Shown: positions 10,766 to 41,022 of the stretch, one piece after another
Position numbering within the stretch: position 1 is the stretch's first letter
Layout of the letters: every line of letters begins with the position of its first letter
NCBI GenBank assembly: GCA_963931865.1
Contig: OZ007507.1
Coordinates: forward strand, 3,688,077 to 3,752,076
DNA from: Axinella damicornis
Lineage: Eukaryota > Porifera > Demospongiae > Axinellida > Axinellidae
Reading direction: 5' to 3'
DNA: 64,000 bases
Notes under the pieces: model-generated
Told to the model about the DNA's origin: nothing
The model's input: the letters and a program-made list of their open reading frames with translations, nothing else
Databases searched by the model: none
Position numbers and translations under genes: made by a program

Positions 10766-11975
10766 ATGGCTCCGAAGGACAAGAAGTCGGCGTCTTCTGG
10801 TACGTTGAGTTCTTCTTATTCCAGCTGTTTTTGTAACAGTTACAGGCAGTTGGAGTAATAGTACATTGTTTATTCCTACAGCTTCGGCCACTAAGGCCAA
10901 GGCTGATGCCCTGAAGGCAAAAAAGGCCGTGTTAAAAGGTAAACATACTACCATCAAAAAGAAGATCCGCACCAGTGTCAGATTCAACCGACCAAGAACT
11001 CTCAAGAAACCTAGAAGACCAAAGTATCCCAGGAAGTCTGCCCCAAAGCGGTGCAAGCTTGATCATTATGCTATCATTAAGCATCCGTTGACGACAGAGT
11101 CGGCTATGAAGAAGATCGAGGATAACAACACACTTGTGTTCATTGTCCATCTTCGTGCCAACAAGCCCCAGATCAAGCAAGCAGTGAAGAAGCTGTATGA
11201 CATTGATGTTGCTAAAGTCAACACTCTCATCAGGTTGGACGCTGTTACTGATGGCATTAGCGTATGTAGTCTCACATGGCCAGACCCTGTTCTGCCCCGA
11301 GGGAAAGGGTGTAGAGTATGAGGATCCATCTGTGTTTGGTAACCGAACGTACTTCTAGCCTTTTATCAAGGGCTCCAGTATTATCGCGTGGGAAGGGTGA
11401 CATGCAGTGACATACCTAGACAGAATATGGATTACGAGCTCTCCTCCCGCCTTTGATGCCTGATGCATTCCTGTTAATACCCACCACCAAAGTAGGACGT
11501 TGAGAAAGTGTAAAGTTTCACGTGCTTCACTGAAAGAAGCAGTAGCCTTGTTCCCAGGCTGTAGGAGAACGTCCTGGCAACTTCCGCGAGTTCAAACTGT
11601 ATTTTGGTTCACATATGCAAAAGAATACCAGGCTCCCCTTTCCACATACCCATGCTGCAAGTTAGCCTCGTTCCCACGCGGCCTGGGAACGAGGCTAGCT
11701 GCAGTAATGAAAGCACTTCCACACATGATTTTGTCATAGTTCACTCAAAAATTTGCCGTCCTTGTAATTATTGACTCCATGTTCTTTCTCCTTTTTAGGC
11801 CTGACAGTCAAAAGAAGGCGTATGTGAGATTAGCCCCTGACTACGATGCACTGGATGTTGCAAACAAGGTGCTGATATTATGTTCTTGCTATAAACATGA
11901 AATGTTGCTTCTTAGTTACAAGACAGCAATTAATTTTGTTATTCTCTTTTCTTTCTTCAGATCGGCATCATATAA
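10766..11975 (+). CDS. RPL23A: 60S ribosomal protein L23A (uL23)
   Basis: Exons 10766-10799, 10882-11233, 11799-11868 and 11961-11975 give 156 aa, the usual animal length. The product starts [11 protein letters not shown], continues through a Lys/Ala-rich extension and the uL23 core ([52 protein letters not shown]), and ends with [15 protein letters not shown]. It is a structural protein of the large ribosomal subunit near the polypeptide exit tunnel. The last exon holds only five codons including the stop. Exon 2 must stop at AG before GTTGGA (11233); the open frame reads on beyond this but loses family similarity. Intron 2 contains fold-back repeats. Confidence 0.97.
11663..11697. mobile_element. 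35-bp fold-back MITE in RPL23A intron 2
   Basis: TAGCCTCGTTCCCACGC is joined directly to GGCCTGGGAACGAGGCTA, so the element is little more than its two ends. GCTGCAAGT before and GCTGCAGTA after look like a partly decayed 9-bp target duplication. A half-copy of a longer family member begins at 11543 (TAGCCTTGTTCCCAGGCTGTAGGAG). Confidence 0.7.
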
Positions 11976-12163
11976 ACTAAATTGTCTTGAGGTGACAAGC
12001 TCTATTGAGATTGTACATTGTTATGATTTATGATCTAACAATTTCACATTAATTTGGTGGGGACATCTATGTGGATAGCCATTGGTTAATACGGTCCACA
12101 AAATCTGCAAGCTGGGTACAGTTGGCGCGCTGAAGGGGTTAAAGTGTAGGGGTCAAAGGGCAA

Positions 12164-13180
12164 ATGGCTTTTGCTGGAGGAGTGGGTCTGCTGGCGTCCA
12201 GGAGCAGGGGCAGCTCAGACGCCTCATCTAAAGAGGAAGATAAATCACAGCTGGAAAATGAAGCCCTGGTGAGGTAGCATTAGCTTCATCCCCTATAGCT
12301 ACAGATACTTCCGTGTGTAGGTACTAAGTCAGCAGGTGTGTTCTCCTGGAGATGAAAACGGATGCAGTACTGTGCAAGCAGCTTGAAACATGCGTTCAGC
12401 ATACCAAATGTTTGTTGGTCTGAAGCAATTCAGGGATCAAGTGGAAAGAGCATCACCGTAAGTATTTAATACCTGCCATGGGTAGTCTCGTTCCCAGGCC
12501 TTCTACACCTCCAGTTTTTGCACACTGTAAGTAATCAAAAGCGGGGTATAGTTGCATAGAAGGCCTGGGAACTGGCCCTTGTATATCTACTCACGTGACC
12601 CTCAACGAATCAGACGCCTCAGAATCGATCACATGACGGAGCATTAAATCGTTTATTGCACACTTTAGTGTGGATAATGCACACTTTTCAAAGATCAATG
12701 GCTGTTTCAGGTCAGTGAGTAGTTTAGATACCAGTTTGCAGTGCATTACGGGCTTTAGTGCACTCGGGCAATCTAGTTAACGGTCTCGGGCGGATAATGC
12801 ACTCACCTTCGGCTTGTGCGTTATCTCGCCCTCGACCGTTAACTAGATTGCCCTCGTGCATTAAAACCCGTAATGCACTGCAAAGTGGTATTTAACTTCC
12901 GGTGCTGTTCTTTCCACTTGATACAAAGTTCCACAAATTTGGCTATAGGAGAATCTTTGTACATGCAGCTTCTGTCATGCACTATGGAACTCATTTGTCT
13001 TCCCTCAGGAGAAGGAGTTTGCTTGGCTGCTGGAAACCGAGTTTGATATAAAGCTGGACGCCATCAGCAGATGCATGGAGGTGCTTGAAACTAGTCTATC
13101 ACTGCGTGAAACTGCTTAACCACACCCTCCCACCACATGCTCACACACACACACTCAGATATTATTGCACACACCCCCCC

Positions 13181-13211
<31 letters not shown>

Positions 13212-16129
13212 ACTCACTCTAGCCTCGTTCCCAGGCCCGACTCTGCGTGGCCTGGGAACGAGGCTAACACACGCTCTTATTATAATTACACACACGATCA
13301 TGCACACACACACAGGGATGCTCAAAGAAATTCTCCATTGTTCTCGACCCTTCGCTAGCCTCAGGAGGTCAGTCATGTTTCCCAGGGTGACATCAAATAT
13401 TAATTAGAATTTCTCACACTCAAACAGGAGACGTTCGCCCAATCCTACTAACTTCTCCACAGCAGTGAGTGTGATGTGTGGGCAAATCTTGATTCCAGGC
13501 CATTGTGCAAGCTGGCTTGATCACAGTGCCACTGAATGCAATACTTTTTTCTTCTACACTCGTTCCTATTTGTGTAGGGGTGATGCCATTTTTTGCACAG
13601 CAGCTGTGGATGGCGACAAGATAGCAAAAGCTGTGAGTTGATGAGAACGCCGCGGGGTTTATTTCAGAAAGTATCACGGGGGGGGGGGGGGGGCAAAACA
13701 GAACAGAGAAAGTATGGGGGGCAATTGAATAGTGCATGGCAGTGCGCCATTTAAGGGGGTCTGGGTTTCCCCCCCCCAAACAAAACCCTGGAACACAGCA
13801 TGCATGTTTCACATCATCAGTGATCTGAATCATCTGTAACCTGTATTAGCCTAACCTGTGTAACCTGAATTAACCCCTGTCTGACCTGTGTTGAGCTGTG
13901 ACATGCAACTCACAGTACTTACACACTGTAAATGACATAAGCACAGCGAGAATATTTTTGTGGAGTACCGTGTGTAGTATAAGTCAATTGAGTCAATTCA
14001 GGTATGCTATTTACGTGCCTTCACATAATCTTTGGTCCCTCCTCGGTACTGCTATTGCAATGTGGTGTGGCACACAGGAGATCACACTGAAGCTTCCTGG
14101 CAGAGGAAACAAGCCGCTGAGAACAACCATCAAGGAGCACGCCCCTTGGAAACTTAAGCAGGTGAGGACGTTGTAGCTCCAGTTTATGTGACCTTTGACC
14201 TGCCGATACATCTGCCTCAATTAGCCTCATACTCAAGCCATCTCACCTCAATGTTTGTTGCTTGCAGTAAGTGACAAATGCTGGGGTGAGAAGGCTTGGG
14301 TACGAGGCTACTACCTCCTACCTTCCCTTCAAAGATCCAAGACTCGGCCAACTACTTCCAGTTAGCGCAAGAGCAGTACCACGAGATCAAAACCAACAGA
14401 GAAGCCCTCCGCACCCCTGAGCAAATTCGGAAGGCTTTTGACAATCTCACAGGGTCACTTAGACAAGCAGAGAAGGTGCTGGTGCTGCCCCAGCTGCCCA
14501 CCATGCAGGAGATCTATGCAGCAGAGATGAGGGTGAGTCCCTCTGGGTGAAGAAGACACCTGCATCACACGGCTCTTGTATTACTGGTTCTGACCTCCTC
14601 CCCACGCACCCACCCCAGAGCCACCTCAAGCCCGAGCTACCAGAGGACATCGCTCTTCACTTCCACATCAGTTCCTCCTTGCTGGTTCTGACCATCCTTA
14701 CCGTCACGCAAGCTCCAAAACCAGGCGCCAGTGTAGGTGCATAGTCTGTTCACAGCAACCTAGTACTCCACCTTCTTTTAGCCTCGTTCCCAGGCCTGCC
14801 CCGTTCTTTCTGTTCTTCGGTTTACGTTGACAATAATACACAGATGCGGAAGAGCGGCGAAGAACGTTCACCGCGCTGCTCTTCCGCATCCATTAATGCA
14901 AACCAAAGAACAAAAGAACGGGGCAGGCCTGGGAATGAGGGGAATTGGTGTTCAGTAGTTACAGTTCAAAATCTGATGGTCAGCTCCTGGATGGAATAAG
15001 AAACTTCATTTTTTTTCTTCAGAGCCAAAAGGGTGATGATACCGACTCCTGGCTAGGATCAACGTTGTGAGTGATTCATGTTGTATGGCACGACTTGTGG
15101 TATGTGTCACATGACTCAGTGATTATTTTTCTCTCAGTGATTATGGTGCTAGTACCTATGAAGTCTGCAGCCAACTCCAGGTCAGAATTGCCTTGCTAGT
15201 ACATCAAGAATGTCCTTCCAGATCAAGTGGAAAAGGTGGCACCAGAAATAATCGATGCCTCCTTAAACTTCCATGTAGCAGCTAGATAATTAGTCTCTTT
15301 CCCACACCTTTCGTCCAGCACGTATATCACTTTCAGTATAAAAGCGATCCGCAGTGGGGTTGGTTGGGTCTGGAATCGAGACTACTAGGTAATGACCAGT
15401 GCCGCTCCTTCCTCTTGGTCTGTACTTGTCCATGGCTGCACAATGTGGAGTATCTATGATGTCATTTTGCTTGCTGCAGGTCGAGTCCCAAGTGCCCTGG
15501 ATGACCGATGTGCTTCAACTGTTACAGGAAACACTGGAGCTTGCACAGGATTTGATAGACAAGGTAGGTTTTGCCCTCCAGCATAGAGCCTGGTGTTCAG
15601 GCCTCTTGGGTGTCATATGACAGGAGTCTAGGCTACTTCATGTTCTGCTTCTTGAACCCCCAGTTTCCTCAGCCTACTGACCCCCTAGTTCAGGCTAGCC
15701 TCGTTCCCAGGCCCTGTCCCGAGCCTGGAAACGAGGCTAAGTTCACCCCCAGCTTCCCTCAAGCATCAAACTCACTGCATGATATTATTCCGCAAATTGA
15801 CGACTCCTATAGTCCCGACTTACTTACCATAAACAGCCCATTATTGCATCATCATGCAGTGAGTGGATGTACCTTGTTAGTGTTACTTACTTCTCCAAAA
15901 ACATTGAGCTTCTGAACATGATCGGCTGCAATGTTCCTATACAAGTCTTGTATTTGGTCGACGTCACATCAGCTCATCAAAGCGTTAGCATATCTATATA
16001 GTTGCCCTACCACAAACTTTAGCAGCTTGATGTGCACGCCCTGTCCTGTCATTACCAATTTTCCACATCCTTGTCTTTGCACAGGTCAAGATATTTGAAG
16101 CAATTGGGTTGCCACAGAACATGCCATAG
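12164..16129 (+). CDS. ROGDI: ROGDI homologue (leucine-zipper protein of the rabconnectin/V-ATPase pathway)
   Basis: Exons: 12164-12268, 13009-13105, 13428-13464, 13578-13632, 14078-14161, 14335-14532, 14619-14732, 15023-15066, 15138-15180, 15480-15563, 16085-16129. Phases close and give about 301 aa (human about 287). Family landmarks, from memory of ROGDI, include EKEFAWLLETEF near the N-terminus, ITLKLPGRGN, APWKLKQIQDSANYFQLA, LPEDIALHFHISSSLLVL and VPWMTDVLQLLQ near the C-terminus. ROGDI belongs to the metazoan RAVE-like complex with DMXL and WDR7 that promotes V-ATPase assembly. Exons 2 and 3 are the least certain: exon 3 is only 37 nt, chosen because it is the arrangement that keeps phase. 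The gene ends 120 bp before the convergent VMP1 stop codon. Confidence 0.88.
12722..12897. mobile_element. ~175-bp fold-back element in ROGDI intron 1
   Basis: Long inverted arms (about 65-70 bp) share TTTGCAGTGCATTACGGG, CAATCTAGTTAACGGTC and GATAATGCAC-type blocks on both sides of a short centre near 12800-12815. No coding sequence and no clear target duplication were found. Confidence 0.65.
13170..13266. repeat. C-run, CA repeat and fold-back MITE cluster
   Basis: A run of C (13174-13197) passes into a CA repeat. A fold-back element (TAGCCTCGTTCCCAGGC to GCCTGGGAACGAGGCTA) occupies about 13219-13266. All lie in ROGDI intron 2. Confidence 0.7.
13655..13795. repeat. Dispersed repeat with central G-run (copy 1)
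   Basis: GGGTTTATTTCAGAAAGTATCAC, a long G-run, then CAATTGAATAGTGCATGGCAG, CGCCATTTA and GGGGGTCTGGGTTT. The same order of blocks recurs at 36301-36434, so this is a dispersed family. It lies in ROGDI intron 4. Confidence 0.7.
14778..14940. mobile_element. Fold-back MITE, long TAGCCTCG subfamily
   Basis: TAGCCTCGTTCCCAGGCCTG opens the element and CAGGCCTGGGAATGAGG closes it. The internal sequence (CCCGTTCTTTCTG, CGGTTT, GACAATAATACACAGATGCGG) matches copies within 51342-51800, defining a subfamily. It lies in ROGDI intron 7. Confidence 0.75.
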
Positions 16130-16249
16130 CAACAGGAACCATAAATAGTGGTGGGAGGAGATGAGAAAGGGTCGTCTCATTCCCAAATCACATACTAGAA
16201 TGCAGTATGGAAGAATGAGATATTGCATACAGGATTATACGCAATGTTG

Positions 16250-19200
16250 CTAGTGTGTCGTCTTGCATTCTGGGTGTAATAAATGGTGTATGGATTCTTC
16301 GTCCCTCCGCCTGGCAAACCGCTGTGCCATAGAGTTGATGATGGAGAGAATGAAGTAGATGACCATGGCCAAAAGGACATATCCGAATATCCAGGACAGC
16401 TTGCTGGATTCCTGGACCAACGAAGGAGAGGAGGAGGATTAAGTGGGTTTCTGTGTGATCGACCTCTGCTTTGTACTCGGGAGTGGCCTGGGAATGAGCA
16501 TCACAGCACTAGTCTGGGAATGAGGCCGTCACACAATACAGACCCAGGAAGTGGTGATCAGGAAGAGCCCCGTGTGTGGGGGCTCTGATGGGCGTGCACG
16601 ATTAAGTTGCGTATATACGTCTTCACTCTTCACACCATCCCGCCATTGTGGTCTGTACTGCAGTGGATCGACTGGGATGGTGTGAAGACAAACAGCTAAC
16701 TGTTACTGGTTGAAGCCTGTGCCTACAAGTGCTTTTGCAGTTTTAAGATCCTAAAAAACGTATCATGGTACATGTAAGAAGCGATAAATCGTTTTGGTAC
16801 ACTTTACAAAAATATGGTCCAGGTTATTCTAATTACATGCCTGTAAAGCACTTACGTATATGCAGCAGTTTAATTGAGCACTAGGTTTAGTACTGGAGCA
16901 TGCCTGAGTGAGCTCTACACAGTCTCGTTCCCAGGCCACCTGGCAACAAGGCTACTCTACACATAGCTGTGGTGGCTGAGGAAGTGTTATGCATGCCCAC
17001 TTTTGGCCATTTTATGAACCCATGCACTTGCATGTACTGTGAAGTTACGTAACAGTGGCCAACCAGCAGGACGTGAGTGCAGCGGAGTGCACCAGAGACC
17101 CCAGGACGGGCTGGAGTATTGGATATGAGCATCAACAACAGTGGGGAGCACACAAGAGCTAGGGTGTGAATGGAAGCGTAGACTGGCGTGTCAAAGCATC
17201 GGAGAGATCAAGGATCAACTGCAACATGGACAACAGGCTTGAACCGGAGTGTGTTGAAGGCAGAAGAGTGCCATTAAATAAATGTGGGTTAATTGATGGG
17301 TTTGACCCAACTATTTTTTGTACATGGAGCTTCGAGGTAAAGCTGCTACACATCACACTCAGTGTTGCCACTCAGAGGTGCTCACAATGGGTCCCCACGT
17401 ACCTGGATCACAGCCTTTCTGTGGAGGCGCAGCTTCTGCTTCTCCAGGTACTCACTGAACGGGGCCTGGATGATTGTTCCAACATAGGGAATAGCACTGG
17501 AGGGAGAGCACGTACAAGATGAAGGTGACTACACGGATATTGAGCAAACAGTTATCAGCAGATTGTTCCCCAATTCATGCTATTTCCTGATTCCATAAGA
17601 AAGTCAAATATTCTAGTGATTGTGCCGGGTCATCTGTACAGTTCAGAATGGCCACTGAAAGTTAATTTCACACTCCAGCAAAGTTCAGTGATGTGTAATC
17701 GTTCTGGAATTCTGACCAATCATTCTCAGGTCCTCTCCAGGGAATAATCTAGTAGCGGAACGTACCGGGCTATATACCTACCTTGAAGGTGTACTTACCC
17801 AATGAAGTCAACGGCCCACTCTACGTGGTGCTCACTGAAGGCCAGGATCACAAACATTACCTGAAAGGAATATAAGTCAGCATTTAGTGCATAGCATACC
17901 ACAGTATACTAGAAAGAATGCTACAATACACTAGTAAGCATAGTTTACTAGTGAGCTGGCCTCGTCCCCAGGCTTGAGACGGGGCTTGGGAACAAGGCTA
18001 ACTATAGTGAGCATACTACAGTATACTATGGCGTACCTGTATGTGCATCTTAATAATAGCCTTGCCAATGAGGGTTGCCCCAAAGAACGTCCAGAAGGGG
18101 ACGAGGAAGTGACCGCATGTGATCCCTGCCAGGTCAAACAGAGGGTTGGGGATCTGAGAGGTGAGAAGTAGTAGCAACGTACGTACGGCTACGAGAGCTG
18201 AGCGTCAAGCAGGTAGCTCCTTACAGATGCACACAGTAGGATGCCGAAGAACCCTACCCGCTCTACCAGCCTGTGCACGGCCTTCTTTGCTCTGGTCAAG
18301 GGGTCCTTGGAGGGGCAAGAGACGGAAGAGGTTATTTACACAGTGCCATTCAAAGATGGAAGCAGGAGACGGACCTTCCTTTGGGAGTGTAGCACAGCCT
18401 CTAGCTCTACGTACTCCGGGTCTTCATCCTCGTGGCCGGATAATCGTGCTGTGTGTGTGTGTGTACAGTGTGTGTGGGCTAGTGCTGGGCGATATTGAAA
18501 TTTTGCATATCGATTATTGTGAACTTAATATTGCCGATATATCAATATATTGGGTAGTGGGTTGGATTGGTATCCAGTAGCATACGGCTCACACAACTGT
18601 ACGTACATTGTCACACACATGTAACAATTGACCAAAACTGGAATAGCGCATGTGAAAGATATGCACTCAATAATTGCCATATGGATTCGATATCGGTTTA
18701 AAACGATATATCGATATTAAGTAAGCCGTATTGATATTGATACTGGGTACATAGATGGACGATATAATTATTGTAAAATATTGTCCCAGCTCTAGTGTGG
18801 GCATGCATATGTGTGTACATACATGTGTGTGTTGTGTGCATGCACATTGGTGGACAAGAGTTACATGTACGTTGCTTAGAGATGTAAGCTAAAACTATAC
18901 GCCAGGGGCTTCACTCCCTTCCAAACCTCACCAAATCTTACCAGCCATAACTTACTACATGTACCTAGGCCCTAGCCTCGTACCCAAGCCCCAGTGGGCG
19001 GGGCCTGGGTACGAGGCTACCTAGACTGAGTGTGTGCTCACCTGCTCGTGCCATGAAGTAGGGGGGTAGCTCCCCAATGGCGGTCCCGGCGCCCCACATG
19101 AAGGCCTCTAGCCGCACCTTGCTCATTACCATCCAGAACGTAATGGGGTAGGGGGACTCCTCCTCCGGACATAGGATACTGCATGGGAACAGCAGCATGG

Positions 19201-19849
19201 TACACGTATCATAGCAAAGTATAGTGATGGAAGCAAAAAGCAGATTTTGTACAGGATTCTCGGATAGGGAGGGGGAGTAGCCTTGTAAGCAAAAAGCATG
19301 GAGGCTGGGAACAATTAAGGCTGGTACTGTTCCTAGGGGGTAATCCAAGTCGTGAATGATTACTAAGTTAGCCCATAAATGTATTTGGGGGCGGGACTGC
19401 ATTGAATCTACCCTCTCTATGAGACCCTAGAAAGTTGACACAATATTAATGGGTGCTCCTGCTCCATCTTACTCCAGGGGGTAGGGGGGTTCAGGGAATT
19501 TGACCGAGTTGCAGGTGAAGGCGGCGAGGGTGACGGAGGCAATGTGGGGCCCGAGATAGAGGAGAAAGGTGTGCAGTCCCGTTCCCAGCCCCACAGAGGA
19601 AAGGATCCCGAGACCAACCCAGTAGCAGCACCAGATGACTTTACGCTCTATTCGGGATACATACTGTGTGGGTGTGTGGGATGAGAGTGTGAAGGGCATG
19701 TGTGGGTGTGGGGAGGAGAGTGTGTGATTTATGTGTGTGGGGGGAGTAAGAGTTTGTGTGTGGGGGGAGGAGAATGGGTGGGTGTGGGCATGTGTGGAGA
19801 ATGTGTGAATGTAAGAGTTTGGGTACATGTCTACATATGGTGTGTGTGT

Positions 19850-19904
<55 letters not shown>

Positions 19905-22388
19905 CTAGCCTCGTTCCCAGGCCCGAGGCTAGGGAGGGCATACTAAACATCACTGCTAAAGAGGCATTACAAAGGACAAATCAGATGACCATATTTTGAT
20001 TGGAACTTTGAATGCTGTAAGGGGTGGAAGTTTGAATGCAGTAAGGGGTTGAAAATTGTATCAGCTACTTCGCTAGTGCATGCATGGCCTGTTGCCACGG
20101 GAACCTACAGTTTGGTGTGGTCCATCGAGATAGTAGCTGAGCAGAAACACTGCCAATGATATGACAGTCAGCACCACCTTCACTCGATGCTGCAACACTC
20201 TGACGAAAACAAAACAGGATGTTTACATCTTGTCCCAGCAACAACTGCACCAACACCCTGTCCCATAATTTGTAAACAGTGGACAAGTTATCCTTGCTGC
20301 CAGGTCAGCTTGAAAGATCAGGGAGAGCGCTAGTCTATCGAGCTAGACCATTTCTCTTGCTCACCGAAAGTTAGGGGACTACAACCCGACCCAACTTCCT
20401 GTGCTGTGAGAGGATGGTCTAGCTCAATAGACTAGGTGAAGGCGTGGTCATACTCACAACCAGTTCTGGATATTTCTCAAAATAACACATGGACACGAAG
20501 CGCAGCAACATGCAAGGCCTCACCCCACAGCCAGTTTCTGCATCTCATACAAAAGCTCTCTGGTGAAATAGTGCAGAGTGGTGATGGGCTTTCTCCATAG
20601 CACGATCTTCCCCCGCTGCTTGCGCTGCTGTGCCCTCAGCTTCTCGATCTCCGGGTCTGGGCCACAGGAGAAGATCACACCAAGGTAAGACTTCCAGTGT
20701 AAGCATACACTACCTCAGCACACAGCACACACGTGTAGCAGGGCTGGGCAATATATCAATTTAACTAAGCAGATGCTTTAGTACTGTGGGGCGAGCCTTA
20801 GAGAACTGAAATTGCAGCTGCTGGGCATACTTGCTCAAGCTTGCTGGACAGCTGCACTGATCTCAAGCTTTGCTGGACAGCTGCACTGATCTGAGTGGAT
20901 GTGGTCATTCGGTGTCAACTAACAACTTCAGGCAGAAGACATTGCAATTTGTGTACTGGACTGGACACAAGTCACAAAGTGTACCAGCTTAGCTTCCCAA
21001 AACGAATCATCCAGTGATACAGGTGGAACACGAGGAGAGATCCAGGTATTGAAGTTTAGTACCTTTGCTTGTTTGGCGTGTGACAGCAACATTGTTTGTG
21101 ACTGCTTCGTTTCGTTCCGACACACCCTGGCTTTCTTGTTTCTTCCCGGTAGCTCTTTTTCTGCCCTTGCCTGTATATACGACACAGAAGGTAAGGTCAA
21201 TCAACTGTGGGAACTCCAGACGCAAGGACAGCTACATGCTATGTATAGCAACACAGCACCATTCAGGCGCAGGCTCAGTAGAGGCCAGTGAGAGTCGTGA
21301 GGTTGAAACAGGGGGTGGTGTCAGAAATTCACTCTGTAAAATTCACCATCCACAAAATCACTACCTAAATAGGTGCAAATCCCACTCTTCCGGCCTATGC
21401 ATGCACAGTGACATTGCACACGGGTACATATTTTCAAGCTAGCTTGCAGTTACCTGTTTTGTACAAATACTGCTTGTTCTAGATCTACTCATGCTCTTGA
21501 CCAAGGGTTGAATTTCTTTACCTTCCTGCCATAGATCGGGCAACACCATTGGCAAATGCTAGCCTCGTTCCCAGGCCCCGCCCAGCTTTTCGTCGCTTAC
21601 AAGTTCGCGCGTGGGAGAGCCTGGGAACAAGGCTAGGCAAATGCATTATCATAAGGTGTTATACATGTAGCTTGAATCACTTGCACAGTGGTTGCTGGGA
21701 CAGAGATCAAAGCACACACGTGGTTTGATTCTTCAGACCACATCGAAGAACAAATTATGTACAAGAGGAGATTGGTGCTGATGTGCAGAACCGTGCAATA
21801 CTGTTTGGAGGTCAAGATGTGAAAACAATGTCTACAAGTGTTTTTCAGCTCCTAGCTCCAGTATGCAGGCCAATATTGACAGCACATACACAACAAGCAT
21901 TGGTGCATAGTAGGTACCGTAGGAGTAGTCAGAGTTCGTGACCGAGATGCAATAATTTTAATACACAACGTTTCGACCTGGGTAGGTCTTCCTCAGGGTG
22001 TACCAATGGGCCATCACAGGCTCATGCATGTGATGGCCCATATACTGGTGGTTCCTTTGCGGACGCGATTCACTTCTGCAGCTTCCAGTGACGCAAAATC
22101 ACTCGCAAGCACTGCTCACTGCAACCTTGACCACCGAAATGGCAGACAGAAGTAAGGTCGCCATGGTGACTACATATTACAGCATGTCACACACTAGGTA
22201 GTAGCTAACTAGAACAGAACACTAAATTCTTGCATGTGATGGCTCCAACAGGCTCATGCATGTGATGGCCCTAACAAGCCCATGCAAAAACTATTCATGG
22301 ATGGACTGGACTGTCCAACATTGTGTCAGACAATATACATCAACCCTAGCACAACATACTACATACCTTTCTTCCCTTTACTCTCCAT
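16250..22388 (-). CDS. VMP1: Vacuole membrane protein 1
   Basis: Twelve exons on the minus strand, from 5' to 3': 22388-22367, 21170-21063, 20656-20524, 20199-20109, 19663-19473, 19178-19042, 18448-18375, 18305-18222, 18153-18037, 17860-17799, 17496-17403, 16411-16250. Phases close, giving about 424 aa (human about 406). VMP1 is a multi-pass ER protein with a DedA/VTT-type scramblase core, needed for autophagosome formation and ER-membrane contacts. Landmarks are [55 protein letters not shown], the nearly invariant exon 18153-18037 ([20 protein letters not shown] onward) and [12 protein letters not shown] near the C-terminus. The N-terminal two exons are Lys/Gln-rich and poorly conserved. The ATG, seven codons before the first intron, was chosen by phase. 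The gene is divergent from USP32 and convergent with ROGDI. Confidence 0.95.
18480..18794. mobile_element. hAT-like MITE with 8-bp target duplication
   Basis: The element begins TAGTGCTGGGCGATATTGAA and ends with the near-complement of TAGAGCTGGGACAATATTT. It is flanked by an exact 8-bp direct repeat, GTGTGGGC (18472-18479 and 18795-18802). An 8-bp duplication with short TIRs fits the hAT superfamily. The interior is AT-rich with GATAT motifs and no coding capacity. It sits in a VMP1 intron. A related end (GGGCTGGGCAATATATCAAT) is at about 20743. Confidence 0.78.
19842..19925. repeat. GT repeat, G-run and MITE end
   Basis: A (TG)n repeat passes directly into about 40 consecutive G and then into a TAGCCTCGTTCCCAGGCC MITE end. 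It lies in a VMP1 intron. Confidence 0.8.
20329..20434. mobile_element. Fold-back element with TAGTCTATCGAGCTAGACC arms
   Basis: TAGTCTATCGAGCTAGACCA and the complementary TGGTCTAGCTCAATAGACTA bound about 105 bp. The same termini occur at about 34070-34167, so this is a second fold-back family in the window. Confidence 0.65.
21560..21635. mobile_element. 76-bp fold-back MITE with 9-bp target duplication
   Basis: TAGCCTCGTTCCCAGGCCCC at the left, AGCCTGGGAACAAGGCTA at the right. The exact flanking direct repeat is GGCAAATGC (21551-21559 and 21636-21644). It lies in VMP1 intron 1. Confidence 0.82.
21955..22039 (-). repeat. Second hammerhead-like retroelement end and adjoining hairpin
   Basis: On the minus strand, CTGAGGA is followed by a stem (GACCT/AGGTC) and then GAAACGTTG, the same layout as the motif near 943-973 but with one core base changed. 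Adjacent on the plus strand, GGGCCATCACA and TGTGATGGCCC (22007-22039) form an 11-bp-arm hairpin. Confidence 0.35.
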
Positions 22389-23019
22389 GGTAGCAGAAGG
22401 CCTCTATAGGGAACTGGAACTTCTTGCAGTATTGAGGTGCGTTTTATATGGAATGAGACACTTGCATGACTTGCATCTCTCACTGATCTCTGGTCTCCAG
22501 CTGCAGGCTTGCTATCTCTTCTACACACTGCACACTCAGCGCTACTAGCTGTCAACGTGTCAGCAATGTCAGCAAAGCTCTCAACAGGTTTCTTCTTCTA
22601 GGTTTCACGTGGAGTGCAGTGTAATACGCATTCTCAAATCTCGATGTCATAATTGACATGGCATGCGCCGGCAGTGTACGTGTAGTCATGTTACGTTGCA
22701 GTGATGAAGAGGACAAGAATCCTGCCCCTAAACCCTAATTTGTAGTTTGCTCACGTGACCTATCACCTGATCTGACTGTACACAAGTACATACAAAAGCC
22801 AAGCCCAGAAATTTATGGAAGAGCGTGCATGCTTAGTACGCGCAGCAGATTCGTAATTAGCCAGGCAGCAGTATAGTTGATAAGGCAGACTGTAGGGCAG
22901 ATCTTGCTGTAGTTGCATGACTCTGCAACTCTGCAGAGGGTATATCGTATCCGTTGTGTGGTCCTCATCTGAAGGAGGGAGACCTGATCATCTGTCCATG
23001 CTGTGTGCAGTGAGGGAGG
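22389..23019. promoter_or_regulatory. Divergent intergenic region VMP1 / USP32
   Basis: About 630 bp between the two divergent start codons, with no open frame of note. It should contain both promoters and 5' UTRs. No TATA box was recognised. Neither gene's 5' UTR structure can be resolved from sequence alone. Confidence 0.45.
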
Positions 23020-41022
<18,003 letters not shown>

